A stretch of DNA of 64,000 bases, from assembly GCF_034067285.1 (NCBI RefSeq), contig NZ_CP139286.1, positions 3,624,741 through 3,688,740 on the forward strand, written 5' to 3'. The position numbers were made by a program, and so were the translations under genes. Below, one piece after another: positions 8,232-17,735 of the stretch. The stretch is from Acinetobacter pittii. Its GTDB lineage: Bacteria; Pseudomonadota; Gammaproteobacteria; Pseudomonadales; Moraxellaceae. The notes beneath the pieces are model-generated. The model was not told the DNA's origin and ran no database searches. It saw nothing but the letters and a program-made list of their open reading frames with translations. Position 1 is the stretch's first letter, and each line of letters opens with the position of its first letter.

Positions 8232-8978
8232 ATGAAATATTCAGAATATCAACCTCGTCCGGATCTACTCAAAGATCGTGTTATTTTAATCACCGGTGCT
8301 GGTGATGGAATTGGGCGAGCTGCGGCTCTAAGTTATGCCCTACATGGTGCAACCGTTGTCCTGCATGGTAGAACCTTAAATAAACTTGAAGTGATTTATG
8401 ATGAAATTGAAAGTCTCGGTGCACCGCAACCCGCGATTTTACCGCTACAACTTTCAAGTGCCTCTGACCGTGATTACGACTTTTTAGTCGATACTCTCGA
8501 AAAGCAGTTTGGACGTTTAGACGGTATTTTGCATAATGCGGGTATTTTAGGTGAGCGTGTAGAGCTGGCACATTATCCTACAGAAGTATGGGATGACGTG
8601 ATGGCAGTTAACTTACGTGCTCCGTTTGCCCTCACTCAAGCCTTATTACCACTTTTGCAAAAATCAGAAAACGCCTCTGTCGTATTTACCAGTTCTGGTG
8701 TAGGCCGTGAAGCGCGTGCTTTATGGGGCGCCTATTCCGTCTCCAAAATTGCAATTGAAGCAGTGAGTAAAATTTTTGCAGCGGAGAATACTTATCCAAA
8801 TATCCGCTTTAACTGTATTAATCCAGGCGCAACACGTACTGCAATGCGTGCTAAAGCCTACCCACAAGAAGATCCGAAGACATTACCTACACCTGAGTCA
8901 ATCTTGCCTGCCTACCTCTATTTAATGGGTGAAGACAGCTTGGCGCTCAATGGTCAAAGTATTGATGCACAGGATTAA
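8232..8978 (+). CDS. yciK: YciK-type short-chain dehydrogenase/reductase
   Basis: The 248-residue SDR protein has the nucleotide-binding motif TGAGDGIG at residues 21-28 and the catalytic pair Tyr168-x3-Lys172 (AYSVSKIA), with the structural HNAG at 101-104. YciK is an SDR oxidoreductase with unsettled physiological substrate. A strong ribosome binding site (AAGAAGGAGG) lies before the start. It follows mupP after 68 bp and probably belongs to the ubiG-mupP-yciK transcription unit, an order shared with Pseudomonas. No terminator is obvious after it. Confidence 0.88.
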   Translation: MKYSEYQPRPDLLKDRVILITGAGDGIGRAAALSYALHGATVVLHGRTLNKLEVIYDEIESLGAPQPAILPLQLSSASDRDYDFLVDTLEKQFGRLDGILHNAGILGERVELAHYPTEVWDDVMAVNLRAPFALTQALLPLLQKSENASVVFTSSGVGREARALWGAYSVSKIAIEAVSKIFAAENTYPNIRFNCINPGATRTAMRAKAYPQEDPKTLPTPESILPAYLYLMGEDSLALNGQSIDAQD

Positions 8979-9190
8979 AAAGTTAAAGATGAAAAGCTAA
9001 ATTACGGCCAATCATCAAATCTGGCTTGCCTATACCTGAAAAGATATATACAAGCCTTTTTTACGATTGATAAAAACTCTTGATCTATCCGTAATTTTAA
9101 TTGAACCATTAAATGATCTTCACAGTTTCTCTGCATTTTGCGCGTAGAGTATTCAACATGAGAGACATCAGATGTAAACGAGGATGCATC

Positions 9191-9604
9191 ATGAAAAAGT
9201 TGTTCACCATCTTAGCCCTATGCATAACCGTACTGACCACCAGTATGACAAGCTTTGCTGATCCCCCTTTTGACCGAGGCCATGGCCCTAAAGGTCCTAA
9301 AGGCGGAGGACCACGCGGTGAGTGGAATGATCGTGGGCCAGGATTTGGACGTGATCATGATGAAGATCGTATCCGTGACGAACGCCGTATGCGCGAAGAA
9401 CGTGGCTTTGAACGGTTGAAACAGCATCGCTGGCAGCCGGGTTATGTTATGCCACAGCACTATCGTGGCAATGGTTATAAAGTCGACTATAAAGACAGCA
9501 ACCTACCTAAACCGGGCCGTAATCAGCAATGGTACAAAATCAATAATGACTATATTTTAGTCGATACAGATTCTAATAGTATTGTCAGTATTCGTGGTTT
9601 TTAA
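9191..9604 (+). CDS. RcnB-family periplasmic protein
   Basis: The start at 9191 (ribosome binding site GAGG) gives a 137-residue protein. It has a Sec signal peptide ending near TSFA-D (residue 23), a glycine-, arginine- and aspartate-rich linker (residues 26-72) and a C-terminal RcnB-like domain with W-x-PGYVMPQHYR...YKVDYKD and PGRNQQWYKINNDYILVD. In E. coli RcnB is a periplasmic protein needed for nickel/cobalt homeostasis, but many Acinetobacter members of this fold have no tested role. A longer reading from 9113 would hide the signal peptide. A second, shorter paralogue follows 238 bp downstream. Confidence 0.8.
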   Translation: MKKLFTILALCITVLTTSMTSFADPPFDRGHGPKGPKGGGPRGEWNDRGPGFGRDHDEDRIRDERRMREERGFERLKQHRWQPGYVMPQHYRGNGYKVDYKDSNLPKPGRNQQWYKINNDYILVDTDSNSIVSIRGF

Positions 9605-9668
9605 AGCGATAGAGCCTCGCTATCGCTGAATAAAAAGGATAAAGCCTTCGGGTTTTATCCTTTTTTAT
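9605..9668 (+). terminator. Hairpin plus intrinsic terminator after the first RcnB-like gene
   Basis: Two hairpins follow the stop: GCGATAGAG-CC-TCGCTATCGC at about 9605-9627, and AAAAAGGATAAAGCC-TTCG-GGTTTTATCC with a T-run at 9632-9668. The second is a strong Rho-independent terminator. Confidence 0.8.
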
Positions 9669-9842
9669 GCCTTATCTAGTTTAAAAATAAAAACTTTTCA
9701 TATTTTCATATTAAGTATTTTCTTAATTTCTTCTTATTTCATATTGGGTTTTCACATTTATTCTTCTTGGTCTCCACGATTTATCTGCAATTGTTCACTA
9801 ATCTTTAGTTATTGAAATTTAGCTCATGATTCGAGGTTCATA

Positions 9843-10172
9843 ATGAAAAAATTAACAACAGCAATTGTTCTTTCACTTACTGGTTTAGTTGCAACAACAG
9901 CAATGGCAGCGCCTAACGATCATAATCACCATGGCAACTATCAAAACCATGAAGTAAAAACAGTTAAAGTGATTAAAAAAGATGACCATCGTAATGCTTG
10001 GCGAGTGGGTCAAGTTGTACCTCATGAATACCAACACTCACGTTACGTGATTGACTATCGCCAACATCAAAAATTAACTAAACCGGGTCGCTACCAAAAA
10101 TGGTACAAAGTGAACGGAAATTATGTACTGGTGAATGAACAGAGCCATAAAATCATTAGAGTTGTTCACTAA
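9843..10172 (+). CDS. Small RcnB-family periplasmic protein
   Basis: The 109-residue protein has a signal peptide (cleavage after AMA near residue 22), a His/Asn-rich mature N-terminus (NDHNHHGNYQNHE) and the same C-terminal RcnB-like block as its neighbour (VPHEYQ...YVIDYRQH, PGRYQKWYKVNGNYVLVNE). It lacks the long charged linker of the upstream paralogue. The His-rich start could bind metal, but this is inference. Its own terminator follows. The pair probably arose by tandem duplication. Confidence 0.8.
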   Translation: MKKLTTAIVLSLTGLVATTAMAAPNDHNHHGNYQNHEVKTVKVIKKDDHRNAWRVGQVVPHEYQHSRYVIDYRQHQKLTKPGRYQKWYKVNGNYVLVNEQSHKIIRVVH

Positions 10173-10186
10173 TTTAAAACTTTTTA

Positions 10187-10218
10187 AACACCCAAACTTA
10201 GATTTGGGTGTTTTTTTA
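10187..10218 (+). terminator. Intrinsic terminator after the second RcnB-like gene
   Basis: AACACCCAAA-CTTAGA-TTTGGGTGTT with a T-run, directly 3' of the small RcnB-like gene. Confidence 0.85.
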
Positions 10219-10292
10219 TCTAAAACATGCGGCTTTAATCTTTTTTGTTTAGAATCATCTTTATATCTTTTTGCTGTTGATTCGAGATCGGT

Positions 10293-11648
10293 ATGTCAAG
10301 TAAGCCTGTAAGTAAGTCGCATAATAACACCCAGCATTATGTACACTGGTTTCGACACTCAGCACCCTACATTAATGCGCATCGCGATAAAACGTTTGTC
10401 TTGATGTTCGGTGGCGAAGCAGTTCGCCATCCTAATTTCGAACATATTATTCATGATATTGCACTATTACATTCTCTTGGTATCCGATTAATTCTCGTAC
10501 ACGGCGCACGTCCGCAAATTAATCACAACCTTAAAGAAAAAGGAATAGAAACTCCTTTTTATGACAATAGCCGAATTACCACACGTGAATCTTTAGGTTG
10601 TGTCATGAATGCTGTAGGCTCTATTCGCCTAGAAATTGAAGCATTACTTTCTATGGGTTTAGCGAACTCACCCATGTATGGCGCTCGAATAGATGTCGTA
10701 TCAGGTAATTTTGTGACTGCGAAGCCTTATGGTATTCGTGATGGGATGGATTTCCAGCTCACAGGTGAAGTTCGTTCTATTGATACCGATGCGATTGATC
10801 GACACCTCGATAATCATAATATTGTGCTATTGGGGCCAACAGGTTATTCCACTACAGGCGAAGTATTTAACTTACGAGCAGAAGAAGTTGCGACCAAAAC
10901 TGCAACTTACCTAAAAGCAGATAAACTCATTTTTCTAGGTGAACAACAAGGATTGCTAAATGAAGATGAGCAAATATTACGTGAGTTAAGCCCACATCAA
11001 CTGGACTACTACATTCAACAATACCAAACCATCAGTCCAACACTCACTTTGCATTTACAACAAGCAAAAAAAGCGTCTTTATCAGGCGTACACCGTGTTC
11101 ATCTCATTTCTTATGCTTATGATGGTGCCCTCCTCGAAGAGTTATTTACTCGAGATGGCATAGGGACCATGATTACCGATGCGCATTATGAAGAAGTTCG
11201 CACAGCTCACATTCAAGATGTGGGTGGTTTAATGAATTTATTACGTCCGCTAGAAGAAGAAGGTATCTTGGTTTATCGTTCACGTGAACGTTTAGAGCAA
11301 GAAATTAGCCAGTTCGCTGTCATTGAACGTGATGGTACAATTCTAGCATGTGCCGCCCTTTATCCAATTCCGACCGAATTTAACGAGACTCGTTCCGCAG
11401 AAATTGCCTGTGTTGCAGTACATCCAAGTTATCGTAAATCAAATCGCGGTAGTCAAATTCTGCAATTCCTTGAAGAAAAGGCAAAAGAACAAGGTATTCG
11501 TCAATTATTTGTTTTAACAACGCGTACTGCTCATTGGTTTTTAGAACATGGTTTTCATCAGGTGAGTGTTGATGACTTACCAAATGCTCGTCAGGCGCTT
11601 TATAACTACCAAAGGAATTCTTTAGTCTTTAAGAAACTGCTTCCCTAG
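10293..11648 (+). CDS. argA: N-acetylglutamate synthase (amino-acid N-acetyltransferase)
   Basis: The 451-residue protein has the classical ArgA layout. An N-terminal amino-acid-kinase-like domain (FVLMFGGEAVRHPNF near 35-50, LVHGARPQI near 72) is followed by a C-terminal GNAT acetyltransferase domain (about 300-451, with ACVAVHPSYRKSNRGSQILQFLE as the acetyl-CoA site). It acetylates glutamate in the first step of arginine synthesis and is normally feedback inhibited by arginine through the kinase-like domain. It is a single gene, not in an arg operon, ending before a strong terminator. Confidence 0.95.
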   Translation: MSSKPVSKSHNNTQHYVHWFRHSAPYINAHRDKTFVLMFGGEAVRHPNFEHIIHDIALLHSLGIRLILVHGARPQINHNLKEKGIETPFYDNSRITTRESLGCVMNAVGSIRLEIEALLSMGLANSPMYGARIDVVSGNFVTAKPYGIRDGMDFQLTGEVRSIDTDAIDRHLDNHNIVLLGPTGYSTTGEVFNLRAEEVATKTATYLKADKLIFLGEQQGLLNEDEQILRELSPHQLDYYIQQYQTISPTLTLHLQQAKKASLSGVHRVHLISYAYDGALLEELFTRDGIGTMITDAHYEEVRTAHIQDVGGLMNLLRPLEEEGILVYRSRERLEQEISQFAVIERDGTILACAALYPIPTEFNETRSAEIACVAVHPSYRKSNRGSQILQFLEEKAKEQGIRQLFVLTTRTAHWFLEHGFHQVSVDDLPNARQALYNYQRNSLVFKKLLP

Positions 11649-11984
11649 CCTTTGCTTTTTTTAAGATATTCTTATTTCAGATAAGCTTAGTTAAAAAAGT
11701 ACGACCGTAAAGTCGTTTAATTTATGGTTGTACTTTTTTTTAAATCTTTAAATTTCATTATTCTAATAATTTTTATTTTATTTACATAACCTTAAATAAC
11801 TTTTTATAAAGATCATCTTATTTAATAAATCATTTTTTTGCATAAGTTTATCGCCGAAAGTTTTTAGCTTTTTTTTACATAAATAAAGTCCGAATACTTA
11901 TTTTTTCTGAAATAAAAATCCCTTTAGGGTATCTGCTCATCCAATTATTTTTTTCTTTTTCTCTTTCGGGGAGCACGAAATCTC
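11649..11984. other. Intergenic region between argA and the sulfonate operon
   Basis: No gene is seen. The left end holds the argA terminator (11693-11741). The rest is very AT-rich and must contain the promoter of the ssu operon; a ribosome binding site (CGGGGAGCACG) lies just before the first ssu gene. I could not identify a convincing CysB or Cbl site by eye. Confidence 0.6.
11693..11741 (+). terminator. Intrinsic terminator after argA
   Basis: AAAAAAGTACGACC pairs with GGTTGTACTTTTTT around a 19-base loop that holds its own small CGAC/GTCG stem; a T-run follows. Confidence 0.75.
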
Positions 11985-12953
11985 ATGGCACTTTTCAACA
12001 CCACTTCATGGGCAAAATATTCAGTCATCGCGGCCAGCCTTGCAGGAGCGATGATGTTAAGTGGTTGTGCCAAAAAAGAGGAACAGGCCACCACAACTTT
12101 AAATATTGGTTATCAAAAATATGGCATCCTTCCTATTTTAAAGGCTCGTGGTGACTTAGAAAAAGCACTAAAAGAACAAGGTGTACAAGTAAAATGGGTT
12201 GAGTTTCCTGCTGGACCTCAATTACTTGAAGGTTTAAACGTAGGAAGTGTCTCACTCGGTGAAGCAGGCGAAGCTCCTCCAATCTTTGCGCAAGCTGCCA
12301 ATCCAAATTTAGTTTATGTCGCAAACCAACCTGCTGCGCCAAAAGCCGAAGCACTATTGGTACAAAAAGATTCTCCTATTCACTCTATTCAAGATTTAAA
12401 AGGCAAACGTGTTGCTCTTAATAAAGGTTCGAATGTTCACTACCTTTTATTAAAAGTCTTAGAAGCCAACAACTTAAGCTTAAGTGATATTCAACCTGTT
12501 TATTTACCGCCGTCAGACGCTCGTGCTGCATTTGAAAAAGGTGCAGTAGATGCATGGGTGATTTGGGACCCGTTCTTTGCAGCAGCTGAACATCAAATTC
12601 AGGCACGAGTTTTAGCAACAGGTGAAAATTTAGTAAGCAATCATCAGTTCTATCTAGCTGACCGTAAATTTGCAGAAAATAATCCGAAAGTACTCAATAC
12701 AGTTGTGCAAACCCTTAACCAGACAACCCAATGGGTGAGCTCACATCAGGATGAAGCAGCCAAGCTACTCGAAAAACCTACAGCACTTGAGTTTGATGTA
12801 CTCAAAACTTCTATTTCACGTATGGGTTTTGGAGTTCAGCTAATATCTGACAAGGTGGCACAAGAACAACAACAAGTAGCGGATGCCTTTTATACGCAAA
12901 AGCTCATTCCAAACAAACTCACCATTCAAGACGCCATTTTAAAACTGAAATAA
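11985..12953 (+). CDS. ssuA: Sulfonate ABC transporter substrate-binding lipoprotein (first copy)
   Basis: The 322-residue protein has a lipoprotein signal with lipobox LSGC (Cys28), then the SsuA/NMT1-like binding fold: LNIGYQKYGILPILKARGDLE at the mature N-terminus, WVEFPAGPQLLEGLNVGSVS, and the DARAAFEKGAVDAWVIWDPF block near 175-195. It should capture aliphatic sulfonates and deliver them to SsuC/SsuB. It is the first gene of the operon, 70 bp upstream of a second, non-lipidated SsuA. The two are clearly paralogous in every motif. Whether their ligands differ is not visible. Confidence 0.9.
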   Translation: MALFNTTSWAKYSVIAASLAGAMMLSGCAKKEEQATTTLNIGYQKYGILPILKARGDLEKALKEQGVQVKWVEFPAGPQLLEGLNVGSVSLGEAGEAPPIFAQAANPNLVYVANQPAAPKAEALLVQKDSPIHSIQDLKGKRVALNKGSNVHYLLLKVLEANNLSLSDIQPVYLPPSDARAAFEKGAVDAWVIWDPFFAAAEHQIQARVLATGENLVSNHQFYLADRKFAENNPKVLNTVVQTLNQTTQWVSSHQDEAAKLLEKPTALEFDVLKTSISRMGFGVQLISDKVAQEQQQVADAFYTQKLIPNKLTIQDAILKLK

Positions 12954-13023
12954 ACCCAGCTTAGGCACGGCAAATAACCATATAAATGCTGTGCCTTACC
13001 TTAAGGGGAACAAGGATATCAAT

Positions 13024-14007
13024 ATGCAACATCAGTCATTATTTAATAAGAGTCAGTGGGCACAATTAGCTAAACGCATCAGTGCAGTCACTGTATTAGG
13101 TTTAACAATTGCCGCACCCGCTTGGGCGATTGACCCAACTGTAAAAGAACTTCGTATTGGTTTTCAAAAAAGTTCGATCAACTTTGCGATTGCCAAACAG
13201 CAAAAATTATTTGAACAAGAATTTCCTAATGCCAAAGTTACTTGGAATGAGTTCCCTGCTGGCCCACAAATTTTAGAAGCTTTAGCTGTCGGTTCACTTG
13301 ATGTAGGTGTTACTGGAGATACACCTCCTGTCTACGCACAAGCGGCTGGCAAGCCTTTGTATTACATTGCCTATGAAGCAGCTAAACCACTAGCATCGGC
13401 AATCTTGGTTCCTAAAAACTCGCAGCTCAAACAGCTGAAAGACCTTAAAGGCAAACGAATTGCTCTGCAAAAAGGTTCTAGCTCACATTACTTACTTGTA
13501 CAAGCCGTACGCAAAGCAGGCCTAAACTGGAGTGACATTACGCCAATCTGGCTTACTCCAGCCGATGCTCGCGCAGCATTTCAAAAAGGTGCCGTAGATG
13601 CATGGGCAATTTGGGACCCTTACTTCGCTTCAGCACAACTAGAAGATCAAGCTCGTGTTCTTGCGTCTGGTAATGGTTTAAGCCCGAACTATACCTTTTA
13701 TTTAGCAGCTCCAAATTTTGTTAAACAACACCCGAAAGCTGTTTCAGGGCTCATCAAACAAATCAATCAAGCCGATAAATGGGTTCAAAGTCACCAAGCA
13801 GAAACGGCAGGTGCGATTGGGCAAAGTACAGGTCTTAAACCTGCGACCAGTGATTTATTTATTAAACGCCGTCCGCGCCCTTCATCGGCAGCTCCTCTTA
13901 ACAGCAAAGTGATTGCTGAGCAGCAACAACTCGCAGACATCTTTACTCAACAAGGCATCATTCCAAAACCAATCAGCATCAAACAAGCTGTTTGGATCGC
14001 CAAGTAA
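13024..14007 (+). CDS. ssuA: Sulfonate ABC transporter substrate-binding protein (second copy)
   Basis: The ATG at 13024 (ribosome binding site AAGGAT) gives 327 residues with a cleavable Sec signal (ending APAWA near residue 34) instead of a lipobox. The mature part parallels the upstream protein: LRIGFQKSSINFAIAKQQ, WNEFPAGPQILEALAVGSLDVG, DARAAFQKGAVDAWAIWDPYF. This copy would be a free periplasmic binding protein. A short basic stretch (KRRPRPSS) near residue 287 is absent from the first copy. It is followed closely by ssuD, so both binding proteins share one operon and probably one permease. Confidence 0.92.
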   Translation: MQHQSLFNKSQWAQLAKRISAVTVLGLTIAAPAWAIDPTVKELRIGFQKSSINFAIAKQQKLFEQEFPNAKVTWNEFPAGPQILEALAVGSLDVGVTGDTPPVYAQAAGKPLYYIAYEAAKPLASAILVPKNSQLKQLKDLKGKRIALQKGSSSHYLLVQAVRKAGLNWSDITPIWLTPADARAAFQKGAVDAWAIWDPYFASAQLEDQARVLASGNGLSPNYTFYLAAPNFVKQHPKAVSGLIKQINQADKWVQSHQAETAGAIGQSTGLKPATSDLFIKRRPRPSSAAPLNSKVIAEQQQLADIFTQQGIIPKPISIKQAVWIAK

Positions 14008-14033
14008 TTTCAATAGACATATAGGTAATGCAC

Positions 14034-15209
14034 ATGAAAATTTTCTGGTTTATTCCTACTCACGGTGATAGTCGCTATTTAGGTACAAGTAAAGGCGCTC
14101 GTCAGGTTGACCATGCCTATATGAAGCAAATTGCTGTGGCAGTAGATAATTTAGGTTATGAAGGTGTACTTATTCCAACGGGCCGTTCATGTGAAGATCC
14201 ATGGATTACGGCGGCTAGCCTGATTGATGCAACTCAGCACCTTAAGTTTTTAGTTGCATTACGTCCTGGTGTAACAACACCAGCTTTGGCTGCTCGTATG
14301 GCTGCAACATTTGACCGTTTATCGAATGGTCGCGTGTTACTCAACTTAGTGACTGGTGGTGATGAAGCTGAACTACGCGGTGATGGTTTATATGAAGACC
14401 ATGAAACCCGTTATCAAACAGCCAATGAATACGTAAAAATCTGGCGTGAAATTTTGACGCGCTCACATACGGGTGAAGCCTTTACCTTTCACGGTGAACG
14501 CTTACAGGTGGATGATGCAAAACTGCTTTACCCACCTGTTCAAAAGCCTTACCCACCACTTTGGTTTGGTGGTTCTTCAGACGTCGCTGTCGACCTCGCG
14601 GCTGAACAAGTGGATACCTATCTCACTTGGGGCGAACCGCCAGCAGCAGTCAAACAAAAGATCGAACATGTTCGCGCCAAAGCTGAGGCTAAAGGCCGTA
14701 AATTAACTTATGGTATTCGCTTGCATGTCATTGTTCGTGAAACTAACGAACAAGCTTGGGCAGCGGCAAATGAGCTGATTCAATATCTAGATGATGCGAC
14801 TATTGCTGCTGCACAGAAGAAATTTGCACAAATGGACTCGGTAGGCCAACAACGTATGGCTGCTCTCCACGGCGGTAACCGAGACAAGCTTGAAGTCTCT
14901 CCAAACCTTTGGGCAGGTATTGGTTTAGTCCGTGGTGGCGCTGGTACAGCACTTGTAGGTGACCCAGAAACAGTTGCCGCTCGTATTCAGGAATATGCTG
15001 ATTTAGGTATTGATACATTTATTTTCTCAGGCTATCCGCATCTTGAAGAATCAATCCGTTTTGCAGAGTTAGTATTCCCGTTATTACCAATTGAGACCCG
15101 AGCTAAACTTGCTCAGCCAAATTTGACCGGTCCATTCGGTGAAATTATTGCTAACAACTATGTTCCAGACGAGAAGAAGCAAAATAGATCCGTCAAGGAG
15201 CCTGCATGA
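14034..15209 (+). CDS. ssuD: FMNH2-dependent alkanesulfonate monooxygenase
   Basis: A 391-residue luciferase-like flavin monooxygenase that cleaves alkanesulfonates to aldehyde and sulfite. It opens [17 protein letters not shown], a recognised SsuD start, and carries the conserved [23 protein letters not shown] and [16 protein letters not shown] regions that shape the flavin/substrate site. The second ATG (14034) is chosen over 14028 because the AGGT ribosome binding site lies 8 bases before it. Its stop overlaps the ssuC start (ATGA). The FMN reductase partner SsuE is not in this operon; an FMN reductase gene lies at 24.8 kb, but no link is shown. Confidence 0.96.
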   Translation: MKIFWFIPTHGDSRYLGTSKGARQVDHAYMKQIAVAVDNLGYEGVLIPTGRSCEDPWITAASLIDATQHLKFLVALRPGVTTPALAARMAATFDRLSNGRVLLNLVTGGDEAELRGDGLYEDHETRYQTANEYVKIWREILTRSHTGEAFTFHGERLQVDDAKLLYPPVQKPYPPLWFGGSSDVAVDLAAEQVDTYLTWGEPPAAVKQKIEHVRAKAEAKGRKLTYGIRLHVIVRETNEQAWAAANELIQYLDDATIAAAQKKFAQMDSVGQQRMAALHGGNRDKLEVSPNLWAGIGLVRGGAGTALVGDPETVAARIQEYADLGIDTFIFSGYPHLEESIRFAELVFPLLPIETRAKLAQPNLTGPFGEIIANNYVPDEKKQNRSVKEPA

Positions 15210-16003
15210 GCAAAGCTGAAAGTATTGTTTCACGTGGAACCAAGCAAATCGGGCAGCGTTTGCTGCCTTGGATTTTCCCAATTGTTCTATTGGTAGTTTG
15301 GCAAATTGCCTCAAGTTCGGGACTTTTAGAAAGCCGTATTTTGCCTGCTCCCACTGCCGTGGTTTCCGCTTTTTGGCATCTACTCATTAGCGGTGAGCTT
15401 TGGCAACATGTCAAAGTCAGTGCCGGGCGTGCTTTGCTTGGCCTTTTAGTGGGTGGTGGTTTAGGTTTGTTATTGGGTTTGCTCAATGGGTCTTCGCGTT
15501 TCGCCTCTACTCTGCTCGATACGACCCTGCAAATGATACGGAACATCCCAGCATTAGCACTTATTCCACTCGTCATCTTGTGGTTCGGTATTGATGAAAC
15601 AGCGAAATTATTTTTGGTCGCAGTAGGTGTTTTCTTCCCTATTTATATCAACACTTATCACGGTATTCGATCAGTTGACCCTCAATTGATTGAAATGGGC
15701 AAAAGTTATGGACTTTCACGTTGGCAGCTCTACAAAGAAATTATCCTTCCGGGTGCGATGCCTTCTATTTTAGTCGGTTTACGTTTTGCTTTAGGTTTAG
15801 TTTGGGTATTACTCATTGTTGCTGAAACCATTTCAGCTCAAGCAGGTATTGGTTATATGACTATGAATGCACGTGAGTTCTTACAAACTGATGTAGTTCT
15901 GGTTGGTATTCTTCTGTACGCCTTACTAGGCAAACTGGCAGATGTTTTAGCACAGCTTTTGGAACGCTATTTACTACGTTGGCACTCTGGATATCAGAAA
16001 TAA
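15206..16003 (+). CDS. ssuC: Sulfonate ABC transporter permease
   Basis: The 265-residue inner membrane permease has about six hydrophobic segments and the BPD_transp_1 coupling motif ([31 protein letters not shown], around residues 160-190) that contacts SsuB. It starts within the ssuD stop codon and is followed by ssuB after 13 bp, so the three are translationally linked. Length is normal for SsuC. Confidence 0.94.
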   Translation: MSKAESIVSRGTKQIGQRLLPWIFPIVLLVVWQIASSSGLLESRILPAPTAVVSAFWHLLISGELWQHVKVSAGRALLGLLVGGGLGLLLGLLNGSSRFASTLLDTTLQMIRNIPALALIPLVILWFGIDETAKLFLVAVGVFFPIYINTYHGIRSVDPQLIEMGKSYGLSRWQLYKEIILPGAMPSILVGLRFALGLVWVLLIVAETISAQAGIGYMTMNAREFLQTDVVLVGILLYALLGKLADVLAQLLERYLLRWHSGYQK

Positions 16004-16016
16004 GGGAGCTTAGAAC

Positions 16017-16817
16017 ATGACAAATCTGAATTTAAATATTAATCAGAATGAAGTGCAGCTCATTCCGGAAGAACCAACAGAATCTCAAGAACCTGTATTA
16101 GGGGCAGAGATTCTGATTGAGCAACTTTATAAATTCTATGGCGAGGTAAAGGTCCTCGAAGATCTTGATCTACACATCCAACCAGGTGAGTTTTTAGCTA
16201 TTGTTGGTCGAAGCGGTTGTGGCAAAAGTACATTACTACGTTTAATTGCCCAACTTGAAAAAGCCAGTTTTGGGGAAATCAAATTCAAATCTGCTCGACA
16301 TTTTCGTGAAGGTATTACTAACGATGATATTCGTGTCATGTTTCAAGACCCACGCCTACTCCCTTGGAGGAATATTCTTCAAAATGTGCAACTGGGTTTA
16401 CCTAAAGCGCAACATGCTTTAGCAGAAGAATTACTGGAAAAAGTTGGTTTAAAAGAAAAATCAGAACAATGGCCTTCACAGCTTTCAGGTGGTCAACGTC
16501 AACGTACTGCCTTAGCCCGTGCGTTATCTCATACTCCGCGTATTTTGCTGTTAGATGAGCCATTAGGGGCATTAGATGCGTTAACTCGTCTTGAGATGCA
16601 AAGCTTGATTGAGCGCTTGTGGAAAGAGCAAGGCTTCACTGCAATTTTAGTCACCCACGATGTAAGTGAAGCAGTGCAATTGGCTGACCGTATTATATTA
16701 TTAGATAAGGGCCAGATTGCTCAAAGCTTCCAAGTTAATTTGCCGCGTCCCCGTAAAAAGAGTATTTCTTTTGCTCAGCTTGAACAGCAAGTACTCGATG
16801 CGGTTTTAGCAACCTAA
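16017..16817 (+). CDS. ssuB: Sulfonate ABC transporter ATP-binding protein
   Basis: The 266-residue ABC ATPase has Walker [10 protein letters not shown] (64-72), the Q-loop [10 protein letters not shown] near 108, the signature LSGGQ (156-160), Walker B LLLDEP (177-182) and the switch His in VTHDVSEA. The PRLLPW sequence is typical of the nitrate/sulfonate/taurine subfamily. It powers SsuC and closes the ssu operon. The N-terminal ~30 residues are polar and longer than in E. coli SsuB. A strong terminator follows. Confidence 0.95.
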   Translation: MTNLNLNINQNEVQLIPEEPTESQEPVLGAEILIEQLYKFYGEVKVLEDLDLHIQPGEFLAIVGRSGCGKSTLLRLIAQLEKASFGEIKFKSARHFREGITNDDIRVMFQDPRLLPWRNILQNVQLGLPKAQHALAEELLEKVGLKEKSEQWPSQLSGGQRQRTALARALSHTPRILLLDEPLGALDALTRLEMQSLIERLWKEQGFTAILVTHDVSEAVQLADRIILLDKGQIAQSFQVNLPRPRKKSISFAQLEQQVLDAVLAT

Positions 16818-16866
16818 GGTTGCGATGAGTAAAGAGAATCGCTCAGCCGAAAAATGCACAATTTAT

Positions 16867-16900
16867 GAGCAATAAAATTGCTGTTTTATTGCTCTTTTTT
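16867..16900 (+). terminator. Intrinsic terminator of the ssu operon
   Basis: GAGCAATAAAA-TTGC-TGTTTTATTGCTC followed by six T, 50 bp after ssuB. Confidence 0.85.
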
Positions 16901-17076
16901 AGGGCGAAATTTAAAAAATATTTTTAAGAATAACAATAAACTAGTGAATCTCTCTATTTTTTGCACAATAGTATATCTATTACGCAAATAACTAGCCGTT
17001 TTTTGATTAAAAAAGCAAGACACCTGTGCACAAATCAAACAATTTCCCTTACAATGGGAATATTATTTTTTTAATT

Positions 17077-17697
17077 ATGCAGCAGATGGAACAAAAAAAG
17101 AGTACCCAAAAGCGCAATCAGCTCCTTGCTGCCGCCCTTGACGTATTTTCAGTCTATGGGTTCAGTGGTGCAAGTCTGGATGAAATTGCCCAACTCGCCG
17201 ACATGCATAAGTCGAATATTTTCTATTACTATGAAAATAAAGAGTCTTTATATGTAGAAGTGCTCACAACTGTTTTACAAAAATGGTTGGCTCCCTTACA
17301 AACTTTAGAAGCTGAATTAGAACCAGCCGAAGCCTTATCGCACTATTTAATTCAAAAAATCGAACTTTCTCGTAGCCAACCGAAAGCCTCTAGATTGTTT
17401 GCATTAGAAATCATTCAAGGTGCTCCGCATATTTTGCCTATACTGAAAGGGCCTTTGAAAAAGTTATTCAAGCGCAAAGCTAAAGTCATTCAGACGTGGC
17501 AAGAAGAAGGGAAAATTTCCCCAGATATCGACCCGGAATTATTAATCTTAAATATTTGGGGCCTTACGCAAAACTATGCAGATTTTGCAACCCAAATGGA
17601 AATGGTAACTGGAAAAACTCTGCGTAACCGCAGTATGTTCCAGCGTTCAATTGAGCATACAGTCCACCTAATGCTCTACGGTGTATTGCCTCGTTAA
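17077..17697 (+). CDS. RutR-like TetR-family regulator
   Basis: A 206-residue TetR protein from the ATG at 17077; a second ATG at 17086 is equally possible and an upstream GTG (17026) is less likely because it would add a non-homologous leader. The helix-turn-helix (ASLDEIAQLADMHKSNIFYYYENKESLYVEV) and the C-terminal YcdC-type domain resemble E. coli RutR, which senses pyrimidines and controls pyrimidine and purine degradation. No rut genes are adjacent: it stands between the ssu operon and a nucleosidase gene. Its targets are therefore unknown. The RutR link is by sequence resemblance only. Confidence 0.8.
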   Translation: MQQMEQKKSTQKRNQLLAAALDVFSVYGFSGASLDEIAQLADMHKSNIFYYYENKESLYVEVLTTVLQKWLAPLQTLEAELEPAEALSHYLIQKIELSRSQPKASRLFALEIIQGAPHILPILKGPLKKLFKRKAKVIQTWQEEGKISPDIDPELLILNIWGLTQNYADFATQMEMVTGKTLRNRSMFQRSIEHTVHLMLYGVLPR

Positions 17698-17700
17698 AAC

Positions 17701-17735
17701 AAAAAAAAGATCGGCAAATTTGCCGATCTTTTTTT
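17701..17735. terminator. Bidirectional terminator between the RutR-like gene and the nucleosidase gene
   Basis: AAAAGATCGGCAAATTTGCC with its complement GATCTTTTTTT forms a perfect stem flanked by A- and T-runs between convergent genes. Confidence 0.9.
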
